From the NCBI RefSeq assembly GCF_016920785.2, contig NW_024609846.1:89430570-89494569 (forward strand): a stretch of 64,000 nt of DNA, written 5' to 3'. This document shows positions 15,001 to 28,500 of this stretch, piece by piece. A program made the translations under genes and the position numbers. How positions within the stretch are numbered: the first letter of the stretch is position 1; every line of letters starts with the position of its first letter. This stretch comes from Ixodes scapularis (taxonomy: Eukaryota; Arthropoda; Arachnida; Ixodida; Ixodidae). Below the pieces are notes generated by a model. The model had not been told where the DNA came from. It was given only the letters and a program-made list of their open reading frames with translations, and made no database searches.

Positions 15001-18000
15001 AAAAAAAACATAGGATTTCAGATGCAAAAAAAAAAGCCAAAACAATTATGTTGGTGAAATAATCGCAAACTATGCACGAAACCAAATTGTCACAGGATTT
15101 CTATGACAAATGTCACGCGTGGCACGTGTGACATTTGCGTAGGGGACTCGTCGAATAGTAGAAAGACCCTTTCTTGAAATCTGTTTGGGGATCTGACACG
15201 AAGGTCTGCCCAGAAACCGAGAATCGCTGATCGGCACCTTGTAATTAAAGCCATTTTACACGCGTGTCACTCGCGTGGCACGCGTCCAGAGCATTTACAT
15301 ATCAATAGTTGTTGTCACTATACGTAAAAGTGTGAAGCTAGATTTTTATCAAATGGCTTTAATAACAAGGTGCTGTACAGCGTTTCTCGGTTTCTAGACA
15401 GACCTCCGCGTCATCTGCAAACAGTTTTGAAGAAAGGATCTGTCTACTATGCCACGAGTCCCTTACGCAAAGTGATCGAACAGAAGCGTCAATTGTTATC
15501 GCCTGCAATTTTACAAAGGAAGCAATCACAACCCTCGCGTGGTACGCAAACGCCAGTTCGTTTTAATGCCGTACTGAAGCTTACATCCCCCGGCGAAAAA
15601 TATTCACATGGAAGAAGCACATCCGCCGCCCCACCCCCGCAGCGAATTTCGAAGACGACGACGTAGGTGACGCATTTTTCGTATTTTTGATTCCCAGTTT
15701 GCTATGACCACCGTGACGTCTTTCACGAGCCGCGTTTGATTGGCTGTCCGTCCCCTTCGCAAGAGCGGCCGTTCGCAAGGAAAGTTTGGCAAAATACGGA
15801 GTTGCGAATTAGTCGAATTCGCACCGCAACTGCGTTGTGCCGCAAGAACGGCGTCGCAATTGCGAAATCGCAGGCAAATTCGCACCATGTGAATCAGGCA
15901 TAAGTTGTCATCAATTACTCTATAACAAAACGTTTCAAACAACAACTCTTCCTGCAACGTACCTGAATGAAGCCGGGCTGTGTGAACCCGCGAGGATGCT
16001 CAGCTTCAATGCCTCGGGACGGTATTTGCTGCACCATATCTGCGTCATGTGGACGGCCGTTCAGAACAAGAGGAAAGCACTGGTGTGCGAGTGCAGAAAA
16101 AGCATTTTGAGCACGCCAAGCACTCACGTTGGCGGCGCTGATCCAGAAGAGCTGCTGTGGGGTGTACTTGAGGCCCGGCAGCCCGGCCTCCGGACCGTTC
16201 TCCTTCACCCACTTCTTGTAAGCCTGTGCCAAAACCAAAAGCGGGCTGTCGGACGCCTCGCTTGATCGTCGTCCGATATGAAGGCCCGCTCACAGAGTAC
16301 CGTTCGTCGACGCTGTGTTACGTGGCGAGAGCTTGCGTCTGCGTATGCTGCGAGTCTCCTCTCCAAGACATCCGTGCTAGATTATAAAGTGTAGCAAACA
16401 TTTCAAAGAGTAGCTGCACGCAGAATACGAAGCACGAAGCCCTTCATATGGCGCTCTGTGGTGTGTGTCTCTCCTACTCGTCCGTCGTTTTTAGCGCTTT
16501 TAATCCCTAAACACCTTCATATAGGGCTCTGGTGGAGCACGAGTGTCCCGACGACTGGTGGCTAGGCTTACGCGTTTCTGGCATATACCTATAAATTCCC
16601 AAAATTCGCCCCGGGGCCATTTATTAAATCTGAAAAAACCCGAAAACCCCAGAAATCAAGCTGTCCTTCACTAAGAAATACTCAAGCTTGTGTTGACTTA
16701 TGGCAAATGGTCGTTTTGGAGCGCGCTGGGATAAGTAGACCAGATCCGAGACGGAGCACGCGATCCGAACGAAGCCGCTACGGATCCCCAGTGGAACTAT
16801 GATGCCTGGAGCGCGTCCGCGACTGGTCTGTTTAGCGTCCTATCCCGCCCATGCATCAAAAGTGGTCCCGAAGTGTCAACGAATGACGTCACAGAAGCCG
16901 GAGTATCATGCTGTTGAATGTCACGATCCTGGCGGTTGGTTGTAGAAATGCTGGCGAAAAGCATAAGAGAACGCGAGTGTCGCTGTCGTCACGGCGTTCC
17001 AGGCGTCCAAACTTCCGGGTGCTGTGCTCCCGTGGACTGTCAGAATGAAGAGAGACCTGCAGCAGAACAGGCATCTGCCACACTCACCACAGCTGTTGGG
17101 ACACCGTCAGGATCGCAACCGGCGACAGCATGACACTTGTATGACGTCATCAGGCGAAAATTGAGGGACCGCTTTTTTGGACGCGGTAAACACACCACGT
17201 CGGAGACGCGTTCCAGGCACCATAGTGGAACTAACCTTTAGTGAAACATGACCACTCTTCCGAGATCGGCGGATGCCTTCCATTATTCAGAATAAGGTAC
17301 TTGCCAAACAGCTCAAACTGCTACAGCTTTCTGATATGGACGTGGTGTCCATTCACCGTCTGCCATCAAGGAAAGATAAAACGCCGGGCGTAATCTGCCG
17401 CTTTGCAAGACAGGCTGATAGAGATAGATGGTGGGAAAGCAGGAAGAAGTTACGTGATTCGAATGACACTCTGTTTCTACTTGAAAACTTGACAAGACCG
17501 ATCCCGTTCTCTACTTTTCGAAACGAAAGCCTGGACCAGAAGAAACAATTATAAATACATGTGGCACAGCAATGGCCGAGTGCATGTGCGCAAGTCTGAC
17601 GGAAGCCGCGCGGTGGTAATCTCTAATATTGCCGACCTAGATAAGCTACGATAAGGAATGAGCAATCGACTATCTAGGGCAAGTACAGCCAGCGAATCAC
17701 ACTTACTTCCGATTTCTTCTGAAAGGCATCTAGGAAAACCTTTCCTGCGATCGTTTAAATGTTTTCACTTAAATATACGCCCAATTAAAAATAAAGAATC
17801 CAATCTCTGTCTTTTGATTGATAATTTAGGGCTGCAATTTGATGCAATATTGCTAAACGAGACATGGTCAACTGATGAAACAAATGTATTTCGTCTCCCA
17901 TCGTATAAAACCTTTTATTTAAATCGCCCAAGTAGCCGCGGCGGTGGAGTATGTATTTTAGTAAAAAAAAAAAAAAAAAAAAAAAAAACAAGTTTGAAAT

Positions 18001-21000
18001 ATTGTCAGACTTTGCTGTAAATACGAGTGATTGTGAACTTCTGTCACTTCAAATACAAAACAGGGTAATTGTCGTTTGTTACCGGCCTCCCAGTGATATC
18101 GTAAATACATTCTTGGATTGCTTAGAATCAACTTTTGACTTTATTACAAAAAATCGTTTCAATTTCACCTGCGGCGGTGATATGAATATTAATATGCTAA
18201 AAAGTGACTCAACGAGGTCTAAACTAGACCTTTTACTAATGTCGCATAATTTGCGGAATTTCATTATGCTACCCACAAGAGTGACTGAGCACTCTTCATC
18301 TCTAATTGATCTGTTTTTAACAAATATAAGCTCGAACCAAGTAAAAGTAGGGGTGTTCGCCTGTGACCTAAGTGACCATCTACCAATATTTATCTGTTCG
18401 AAGGGGCACATAAAATTAAATTATTACAGTCTGCGCACCCAATACAGAAAATAACAGAAACACACCTGACCATCTTTCGTGATAAAATTGCACAAACAAC
18501 TTGGGAAATTGTACTAAACCGTAATGACGCAAATGACGCCTATGATAAATTTCTCAGCCTTTTGAAACCGATATACGCAGCAAGTTTTCCTTGCGTACGT
18601 ATTAGAAAAAGCATAAAAATTCGGAAGCCATGGGTTAGCTCCGAGCTTCTCGCAAGTATAGATGAAAAAAGAAAGCTGTACAGGCAATTTAATAAAACGA
18701 AAGACCTATAAATATTACGTAAGCTCAAAAGTTGTTGCAATCGTCTAGATAAAGAACGAAAAAAGGCAAGACGCGATTGCTTAGCAAATCAATTCATTTC
18801 TGCGGCAGGGTGCCGCAGAAATTAATTTTTCTCACATCAATGTGGGAAAAATTAAATGCCATCTTAAAGCATAATGTTTCCCCCGACAAAGTCAAGATAA
18901 GCACAAATAATGGTGAGTTATTTGGAAAAGAACTTGCAGATGGTTTTGACAAATATTTCGGGAATGTTGTCAATAACGAACTGTTGCATTGTGAACATTC
19001 CGTCCAACCCGAATTCTATTTTCTTAACCCTGTAAAGAAACAAGAAGTTATTACTACAATTATAAATTTAAGCAACAGTAAGGCTAAAGCCGCTGATGGA
19101 TTTCAGATAAAACCAATTAAGCACGCTGTTCAACTTCTTGCACCTTACATAACTTACATATTTAACCTTTACCTTAGTCAGGCTGTTTTTCCTCGAAGAA
19201 TGCAAGTTGCCCATATAAACGTGTTGTATAAGAAAGGTGATAAAAATGACACGGGAAACTACCGTCCAGTTTCAATACTTCTCATTTTTTCAAAAGCATT
19301 AGAAAGAATAATTTTAAACAGTTTTATTGACTTTGAGCAGAAGCATAACCTCCTAAATGAATCACAATTTGGTTTCCGTAAAGGACTCGGTACAAAGTCC
19401 GCATTTCTCGCGCAGAAAGAACTAATCTTGACTGCACTTGAGGAAGGAAAATTGGTTCTTGGTATCTTTGTAGATTTAATTAAAGCATTTGATTTTACAA
19501 ATCATACTCTGCTTGCTCAAAAACTTCAACGTTATGGTTTCAGAGGGAAGGCTGCATTATTAATCATATCTTATCTACATCATCGTGTACAAACAGTCCG
19601 TATAGACGATCATTTCTCCGATCCACTTCCCGTTTCTTGGGGCGTACCACAGGAGAGTATTCTGGGTCCTTTTCTTTTCAATATGTATATAAATGGCATC
19701 GTATTTGTTGGATTAGATTTTAATATGATTATTTACGCCGACGATACCAGCATATTTATAACCGGAAAGATATATAATGAGGTAGTCGATAAAGCAAATT
19801 CGACGTTACAAAAACTACACGAATGGACGTGCCAAAAAAGCTTAAAAATAAATATAAACACAACTAAAGCCGTCGAGTCCTAATTCCTAGTAAAAATAAA
19901 AGTGTGATGTTAAATCAACCAATAATGCTAAATTCGACTCCCATTGCAGTTGTTTCTAGTTTTAAGGTACTAGGGGTTGTTTTTCAAGAAACTTTGTCGT
20001 GGGATAAACATATTGATTCCGTAACCGCTGAGCTGTAACAAATAGTCGGACTTGTTTATCGTAATCGGCATATTCTGCCACTAAAAATTATAATTTTAAT
20101 TTATAATAGTTTGTTTTCATCTAGTTTTAAGTACTGTCACTTAGTCTGGGCATCCAAAACCCAAGCAAATCTACATAAAATACATGTCTTGTAAAAACGG
20201 GTCCTAAGAGTTGTTGAAAATATTCCGTCTTATTTTCATACACATGAGTCGTTCGTAAAATATAATGTATTGCCAATCTATAAAATGTACGATTATCGGC
20301 TTTCTAAAGCTTTTAAACAAGAGGTAAAAACTAAATCATCGTTTTTAAAAGGACTAGCTAACTAACAAAGTAATACTACAGCCTACACAACGCGCCATGG
20401 TGAGCCTTGGAATGTTAGCACTTATAGAACAATCTATGGACAGGAGAAGTTGAAAAACAAACAAACTGCGAAGGAATTAATAAATAGATTAGCTGCCGAT
20501 AATTTCGAGCTTTTAGATATTACGTTTAAAGCATTGCGTTCTCATTTCAGCCCCCAGTCGACTTTTCTTATGTGAAAAATGCTGTGTAATATTATTAAAA
20601 TTTGAAAGTTGTTGTGCATGTAGGTGATCTTGTTTTTTCTTGATAATGCTTTTCAGGATATCCTACAATTGCGTGGTTGTGACGTAATTTGACTGTGTCC
20701 ATTGTTGCTTCTCTTTATACTTTTTATTTTGCTTTTTCTGTTCATGCTGTAATCTGTATGGCATATTGATTATTTTCTTCTTAGTGCTGCATAAATGCCA
20801 ACGTGGGGGCCTGTGGCTTTGTCAAGCTGGTCTTGTGACCGCTTTTTCCGCAAGCCTCCAGTATCATGTACGCTGTACTTTATGCAAATAGAAATAAACA
20901 ACAACAACAACCTTCCCGGGAATCCCCTTTCCGCGGTGCCGTATCTTGAGGCGAGATGCCCGGCGAATAGTAATAATTGCGGTTGTGTGGATATTTATGC

Positions 21001-24000
21001 AGCGTGTAGTTGGTCAGTCATTTCAAAGTTGTGACGGGTCACTCGCTGTATATGAGCAATTTAGCCGGTGCAGTACAACCGCTATCCTGGGTTCTTTAAA
21101 GGGATACTGAACCAAAGAATTTAGTGTTAATAATAAGTGTCGCACGTTCTTTCCACGAGCCAGCAGCCGCCGGTGTGCGCGAGCACACGCAACGAAATCG
21201 ACGTCAAAGACCCCCATTCGCGCTTAAGAGGACAGTGAAATGCATGGGCTTCGGGCCAAACGAGAATGAATACAGGCTTTTCATCTCTACAAGTGAAATC
21301 TACGTGCTTGTTAGACCAATTAATCGCTTAGATTTTACACCAGACACCCCTCTGTAGATGAAAAACTTGTTTTTATTCTCCATTGGCCCGAAGCCCAAAC
21401 ATTTCACTGTCATCTTAATTCCGCGAATGGAGGTCTTTGACGTCATTTTTGTTGCGTGTGCTCGCGCACACCGGCGGCTGCTGGCTCGTGGAAAGAACGT
21501 GTGCCACTTATTATGGACACAAAATTCCTTGGTTCAGTATCCCTTTAACGTGCACCACGCAGTACTGATATACGACCGCACGCCGGTACGATGCTCATCG
21601 AGATCGAACGGGCAGACGTGGGGATTGAACCCAGGATGCCTGGGTTCTACAGCGCGAGCTTTCGCTCCTGGTGCTCCGAGCTGGTGTGCGCTAGCACACG
21701 CGGCCACCGATCCCCCTAATGCCCGGCAAGAATGGAAGTCCTGTGCGCGCGCCGAGGGCTGCAAGGCTGGATTCGGGTCGAATTCGCCGAAATCGGCAGA
21801 GCGACTTTTCTCTGATCCGGATCGAGATCTGAAGTGGGAGCTGACCCAAATTGACGTGTGAAACACTTCCATCTCGATCTCGATCGCCCAGTGAAATAGG
21901 CGCGCTCCACAAAAGTTGATCCCGGCGTTTTCCAAAACGACTAGGGAAATCAGCCATTAGAATACAACCCTCACCGAACTGTTCATGAGGCTGCTATAGA
22001 CCGACACGCGAGCTTGACGTCACGGAGCTGCGACAAGCGCTGTGATCGCGCCGGAGCAAAATCACTTCTATCATGGGCTTTAGCCGGTGCAGGGCGGTGT
22101 GGGCAGAAGGGCGCACGTTTTGCTTGGGTGTCAAAGCAGTTTATGATGCCGCAAAGCTGTGTAGCCGTTAATTGCTCCGAAAGGTACAGCAAAGTAACGG
22201 AGTTAGTTTCCACATGTTTCTGGAGGACTCTGAAAGGCGCAGAAGGTGGATAATATCTGTGATCGAAAAGAATGGTTGCCTCGCGCGGAAGACCGTTTGT
22301 GCGGCAAACACTTTCTTGAAGGTAAGTGTGGCTTCCATTTGAATCTCCGTCCCCAGACTTGCTTATATACAAGGAAACCGTCGTCTGATCGAGAATGCCC
22401 AGATTATATTCCCAGTGTGTTCGCACACAAAGAACCGGCCAAGCGCTCGACGGTGGCTCGCTACGCCCGTGCTAACATGTGGAAGGAGATCGGCAGCAGA
22501 GCGGACAAAGCGTTACCTTTTGTCACGCCTTGTGGTCATGAGGGTAATCAAGAATGAGAGACGTTTACAAATCTCTGTAATGCGAAATTAGAGCGCAGCT
22601 CTTGAGGAGGAGAAGGGAGGGTATGCCCTTCCCCTCCTCCTCTACTCCTCCGCCTCCCCTCTTTCTTCCTCATTCTCCAATCCTCTTCTCCTCCTCCTCC
22701 GTAACCACCCCTCCTCCTCCTGCGCACCCTCCCATCCTCCTCCTCCGTATCCTCCCCTCATCCTCCACAACCTCCCCACCTCCCCCAGTTTCCCCGCTAA
22801 ATTTAGCTGGAAAATTGACTCCCAGTCAGTCTTGGGTAGTAACGCGTTACTTGTAACGCGTTACTGTAATTTCGTTACTTTTTTGATAACTTGTAACTGT
22901 AACGAGTTACTTTTTTAAAATGTAACTTGTAACTCTACTTCTATTACTTTTTTCTGAGGTAACAATGAAAGTAACGACGTTACTTTTGTCGTTACTTTCC
23001 AGTGTTTTATGAATATTATATCACTGAGCGAGTACAATTTAGATATTCCTTGCACTTCTCAAATCGTCTATTCCGACATTTGGAGTGTCAAGTTTGCCTT
23101 GCACAAACTTGAGAATACGTTCTTTCTCACGAGTCACGACCCGAATATAGCCACGTGCAGATTTGATAAAAAAAACATCTAGTTATCTTTACGCACGCGC
23201 AGTGTACTTTGTGACTGAACACTTACATCTTAGTGTCTTGAAAAAAAAAATTGGGTTGTGTGTGTGTTTATACAGCCTAGAACTTGGTCTGCCTCACAGG
23301 GGCGACGAGTCTCCCAGCTGTAGATGAGAAATTTAGCCAGTGCGGTACAGCCGCAAGCCTGGGGTCTTTAACGTGCACCACGCAGTAGTGATACACGACC
23401 GCACGCCGGTACGATGCTCATCCAGATCGAAACGGGCAGGGGTGGGGCTCGAACCCAGGATCCCTGGGTTCTGCAGCGCGAGCTTTCGCTCCACGTGCTC
23501 CGAGCTGGTGTGCGCTAGACCACTCGGCCACCGATCCCCCCTCTTAGTGTCTTGAAGCACTATCTATGTTGTGGTTTTTCTTCTTTTTTTGTGTGTGAAA
23601 ACGCTTTTTAATCGGGTGAATCAACCCTGAAACAACAATACACGCGGAGGGCACTGGGCATGTTCCGTATTTTGATTAGCGCCAGTACTCCGCACTGCGC
23701 ATGTTTCGTATATTGATTTGCGCCACTACTCTGGCGAGGAAATTTTCAAACACTAATTTCGAGAAGCAACTTCTGCTAAGTTACAATATCAAGTAAAAGG
23801 CGTACTTTTTTATTTTATGCAATAAAACTTGGTGAGGGGCGTTTTCTAGTTTTTCCTATCTTTTTGTGTTATAATAACACAAAACTGACAAAAACAATAA
23901 CACAGTAACTGAAAAGTAACGTCGTTACTTTTTAAAAGTAACTGTAACGAGTTACTTTTTTGTTGCGGTAACTGTAACGGTAACTTCGCTACTTTTTTCT

Positions 24001-25464
24001 GAAAGTAACTGTAACTGTAACGAATTACTTTTTAAAAGTAGGAAAATGAATTGATGTTGAGGTCACTGGGAGTCCCAGTGACCTCAACATCAATTCATTT
24101 TCCCCGCTAAATTTAGGGGGAAAATGACGTCACATGACTTCGTGTCACGTTACCCATGAACAAATTTAGTTGCTCCGCTAGATTTAGCAGGAAAATTGAC
24201 ATAATGTGACCTCACCACCAATTCGATTTCCCGGTGAATTTAGCGGGGTGTTTAAGCCGACGACGACGCCGACGCCGCTCTACGTGAAAACTGGCGGCTA
24301 AGAGCTGCGCTCTAAAATTTCACACCTTGACTGAAGGATGCTGTGTGTATTTATTCAATTAATAAACACACTTGCGCAGGCCCACAGTCTTCTGATCCTG
24401 CCGGCAAGGCGGAAACCGGCTCGAAGTAATCGTAGGCCTCGAGGGACTTGTACGCCTGCGCCGTGTCGGCCGTAAACTAACTTGACGAAAAAAAAAAAAA
24501 AAACACGAAATAAGTGACGACGTGAGCCGTCGACGTCGGTGGCTGCAACTTCACGTCGGAACTCCAACAGGCCTTGTTTATGGCGTACCGATGGTCGGAG
24601 GTAACGCCGTCCACGTACAGTTTGTCTCGATACCGCTGCCGTTCAGGCTCGGGTAGCGAGCTCAAATAGTCGGGCAGAACATACGACACACGTTGGCCTC
24701 AAATAGGACGCACGAATAAATCTAGAAGCGTCTCTACATCGTCAACAGCGAGCGCATGCCACACAACGCACTGGCGAAAACACAGAGAGCCTGTCCGCTT
24801 CTTCCCACATAACTTCTGCGCATGCGCAGCCTTCCGGCCGTGTTGGTAAACAGAACCGCGCCGCGTGTCGGTCTTGTTTCCTTTCGTTATCAGTCAAGTG
24901 TGTTCCGTATCTGTCATGTGGGACGAAAAAATAATAAACATTTCAACCTGGAATATGCGAGAAAATATAAGTGCGGCAAAACAAGAATGTGTGACAATCA
25001 CGCATTTTTCGTAAACAACCTTCCAGCGGCGTGGAGAGATTAAAACGATGTTTTACTGCATACCAGAAGAGACGACATTCAACCTGGCTGCGCCCTTGTC
25101 GAAAAGATGTTACGCACTCCTTACCAGTCTTGTACACGTTACTAAAAAAAGTAATCGATTACAATTACTATTACTCTTGGCTAAAAAGTATTCGATTAGA
25201 TTACTTGATTACTCGACGGCAAAAGTAATTGGACATTACTTAAAGAAGTAATCGTTACTTTGCCTATTATTTTATTGTGTGAAGACACATCTTTAGCGCT
25301 CATAACAATGAACTACTTCCAACCTATATTTCACATTTGCACAAGTATTGAAGAAGAAAAATTGACTCCTTCTTCGTGGTCGTTGCACCTTCACAGTGCG
25401 GACACAAGCATAGAATTCGTTTGAAGACGTTTAATGATTTGGGCGTTCGCCAGTGTGTGTGTGT

Positions 25465-25500
<36 letters not shown>

Positions 25501-28500
25501 GCGGAGGGGGTTCTAGATCTTGTTAAGCTTGAGCAAGGGTTGTCGCTCAAAGTATGCGTCGCTCATTTTATTATTCATATGTGGATGAGCTCGCATGTTA
25601 TACAAAAGAGCACCAGCTCCAGGATTTGAAACGGATCATGTGTAGTATCCATTAGCGGAAGAGATCGTCCCGACCCCTTCTCAACTCGAAACATTGCTTG
25701 TCACAAAGACCACGTAGGGGAAATGGGGAAATATTTCAACTGCCTTTGTTATATTTTGCATCCGCTTTAGGCATTCTTCGGTTCTGGTTCTCCTAAGGGC
25801 TGCGAGTAGGTACCCTAAGCAGGATTTTTTTATTTTTTTATTTCTGTGTGTGTGTGCGTGAGGGCGCTAGTTTGGACGAACGACTCATAAAGCTACATTC
25901 TGCTTCCTCAAACTTCACCCTGAATGACCTTTGTCACGCAATGTGGCTTTCCTGGGGCTTCCCACTCCCAGTCCCAGCTCGAAAAAAAACAAAAAAAAAA
26001 AAAAAAACGGACATTCCACAGAAACTGTACATAGAAAGAGATTGACCTCGTTTCCTACAGCTCCGCAAAAATCTTTCTTTTTTCCGTCCGAAAATAAAAA
26101 AAAGCAAATTTTATTTTTGTCATTTCATAAAAAAAGGCGTGTGCGGGAAGGGGGGGGGGGGGGGGGGGGTTTCGTGGAAAAATTGTAACGGTTACAAGTA
26201 ATTTTATTACTTCAAAAGGTAATCAGATTACTCTTGTGATTACTGCCTGATAAAAGTAATCAACTGATTACAAAATTACTCCAAAAAGTAATCGATTACA
26301 AGTAATTTGATTACTTGTAGTACGGACGGTACAAGTCTGCTCCTTACCTTGTTGCCATCTCTTATCAGTATCGGGAAGTTTTCCAAGTATTCGGGTTCAG
26401 GGAGCTTGGTGAACACCATGTCTGTGTCCTGTTTTCTTCAACATAACTTCTAAAAAGCCGCTCTATTATGGGCCTCCTAGGCGGTGCCATTCTAAAGAAC
26501 GTAGCGCCGTCTGTTTTCATTCCGGGTACTTCGGAGCTCTGGAGCCGTCCGGTAGAGTCCGGCTGACTGACCGCCATTTGGGGACTGTTTTATCCGGATG
26601 GAGTGTGCACTGCGTTTCCCACTGGTCCTATCGAAAATTGACTTGCTGTTTTGAGTTTTGTTTTCTCCTAAAGACATGATAGCGTGGAATTTAATTATCG
26701 CATTAGCATTAATTTACGGTTAAACCCCCCCCCCCCTCCCCCCCGCACTTTTGTTTTATACAAATGGCGCATTCGCGTGGATCTTTCTGCGCGCTCTCGA
26801 GCGCCCTACCATGGACCAACTAGCCCAAACCAAAGTTTTAATGAGTCTTAATTAGGGGTGTCGCGAACTTTTGTCGAACCAGATTTTTTGGTCGAACTTT
26901 CGGGGTTCGACTGGGTCGACCGGTTCGACGAACCTTCGAACTTTTCACCAGATTCGACCGGTTCGACTTTGTGGACAGTGTGGCCAGACCTTGATACAAG
27001 TATGTCTAGGTTTGGAAAATTTTTTTAATGAAAAGGTTTTTTTTATTTCATAAACAATTGCAATTAAAATAAACTAATTCTAATCACTAAAAAAGTTAAC
27101 TTCATTTCTTGTACTGTATTAACTGAAATAACCAATGCATTCGCGAGTTATTGTTCTTCGGTTTATTCTTGCAGCCAAACTGGACTGCCTGTGCACGGCG
27201 TCAGCGATAATGCCAGAGATCGCCTGTCAATTATATCTTTTGAAATTACTGATATTGAACTTTCTATCAGGAAACTGAAGCCAAAGTTATCAGTTGCATT
27301 TGACGGCATTCCAAGCTTCATTGTTAAAGGATGCTCCTCTATTTTTGCGCCCGTCTTAACGCATATTTTTAACTTGTCGTTGCAGAGCCTTACATTTCCT
27401 TCCCTGTGAAAGTACTTTATTACTGTGCCAGTACATAAGAATGGCAGAACGGATGACGTAAAAAATTACAGACCTGTGTCGTTACTATTTTCCTTTGCTA
27501 AGGTCTATGAAATTGTTTTATTTGAGCGCATTTCAAACTCTTTAAGCATAAGATAAGCCCTTCACAGCGCGGCTTTTGCGTGGAAGGTCTTTGAGACAAA
27601 TCTGGTGTCTTTTTTTAATTTTGTTTCGCCTACTGTGTGTCAACGTGGACAGGTAGACGTTGTATATTTTGACCTTTCTAAGGCTTTTGATCAGGTAAAC
27701 CATTCGCTCCTTGTACACAAAATTGCTGTTCTTTTCTAATTTTTGTTCGCAGCTTGAGTTATTTTGCTTTCTTACTTTTTTTGAAGGGAAGGAACTGGCT
27801 AGAAGACGACTGTTCGCGCGTTTTTGGAAGCCTTCCCGCTGGGAAAAAGTTCAATATAGCCAATATGTTGTTCGTTATAAAAAAGTACTTTTTACATGCA
27901 TCTTTATTTAAATTTTCCGTGAGTTCGATATCGACAATAATCAGCTGTACGTGGGTTTGTTCTAGACGGTTTTCACTGTATACTTCTCTTTCCTGCCACC
28001 GCGATGTCACCGTGGGAAAGTTATTGCAGGGTTCTTTCCGTTGACCTCGGATGAACTGTGATCTTTTGAAATACCAGATTTTCTTGAATATCTGATCCTC
28101 AGACATTGCTTCGCTCTGCTTGGGAGCTGAACACAAATCCGTTTTGTGAACATAAATCTAAGCTTTGTTCGGAGCTTAGCGTTTGTAATTTTGTGATTTT
28201 CTTCCCCACGATCCAAGGTTATAATGTTTGTTCTGAACCTCTATCCCACATATATTTGCTTCGACTTTATATATGCAGGTGTTGCTCTATATTTTTTGTA
28301 AAGGATTCCAAAACATCGACGCGCAAACGTCAAATTAACATAAAAAACAAGCTCTAAAAATAATCCTATGGTACTTGTCTGACGTTTAAAAATGGGAAGC
28401 AGATATGTTTCCTACCAAGCGTCACCCAAAGTCAATAAAATATCGATCTAGCTGCCAAGCAACTGTTTTATTCAAAATCAATGCTGCACTCCGCTTACAT

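Larger units (their letters stand above)
6540..15900 (+). mobile_element. PIF/Harbinger-like DNA transposon, 9.4 kb with nested insertions
   Basis: Left end AGCCTGATTCACATGGTGCG and right end the complement of TGCCTGATTCACATGGTGCG (19 of 20 match), flanked on both sides by TAA (6537-6539, 15901-15903). A TAA duplication is the PIF/Harbinger signature, and a broken Harbinger transposase lies inside on the plus strand (7250-10486). A related terminal sequence also appears at about 7850-7945, so a second copy of the family may be nested, and the outer pair could belong to a composite. It sits in the last neprilysin intron, 60 bp from exon 15963-16039. Confidence 0.65.
17282..20910 (+). mobile_element. 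Non-LTR retrotransposon (CR1/Jockey-like group), 3.6 kb
   Basis: Flanked by CCTTCC on both sides (17276-17281, 20911-20916), a target duplication inside a MITE. In order it has an ORF1 C-terminal fragment, an endonuclease, a reverse transcriptase and an AT-rich 3' part ending AATAAACAACAACAACAA. The 5' end starts within ORF1, so it is 5'-truncated, as is typical of target-primed reverse transcription. Clade assignment is tentative. Confidence 0.85.
16701..21956. mobile_element. Second TGGC..-ended Harbinger-type MITE, split by LINE, SINE and TTAA element
   Basis: Ends TGGCAAATGG...TTTTGGAGCGCGC and its complement, flanked by TTA on both sides (16698-16700, 21957-21959), as in the 2863-5740 copy. 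Sequence resumes after each insertion: consensus GCGGATGCCTTCC stops at 17281, and CCTTCCCGGGAATCCCC continues at 20911. Nested contents are a non-LTR element (17282-20910), a SINE (21031-21718) and a TTAA element (21100-21544). Confidence 0.75.
22587..24318. mobile_element. Element with TAGAGCGCAGCTCTT ends
   Basis: TTAGAGCGCAGCTCTTGAGG at the left and AAGAGCTGCGCTCTAAAA at the right. Each end is itself a small hairpin. CTCC-rich sequence follows the left end, and GCCGACGACGACGCCGACG precedes the right. A second copy in opposite orientation lies at 45243-45520 with the same order. Inside are hAT-like subterminal repeats (22838-22990, 23905-24040) and a SINE (23243-23541). Confidence 0.7.

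Noticed and set aside
23243..23541. Functional tRNA-Ser/Leu gene
   Set aside because: The tRNA-like head is fused to a repeated body and flanked by target duplications; four copies in the window show a SINE.
24822..25251. Short plus-strand frames near the hAT element
   Set aside because: No family match; one frame crosses the hAT boundary at 25125, so it cannot be an original gene.
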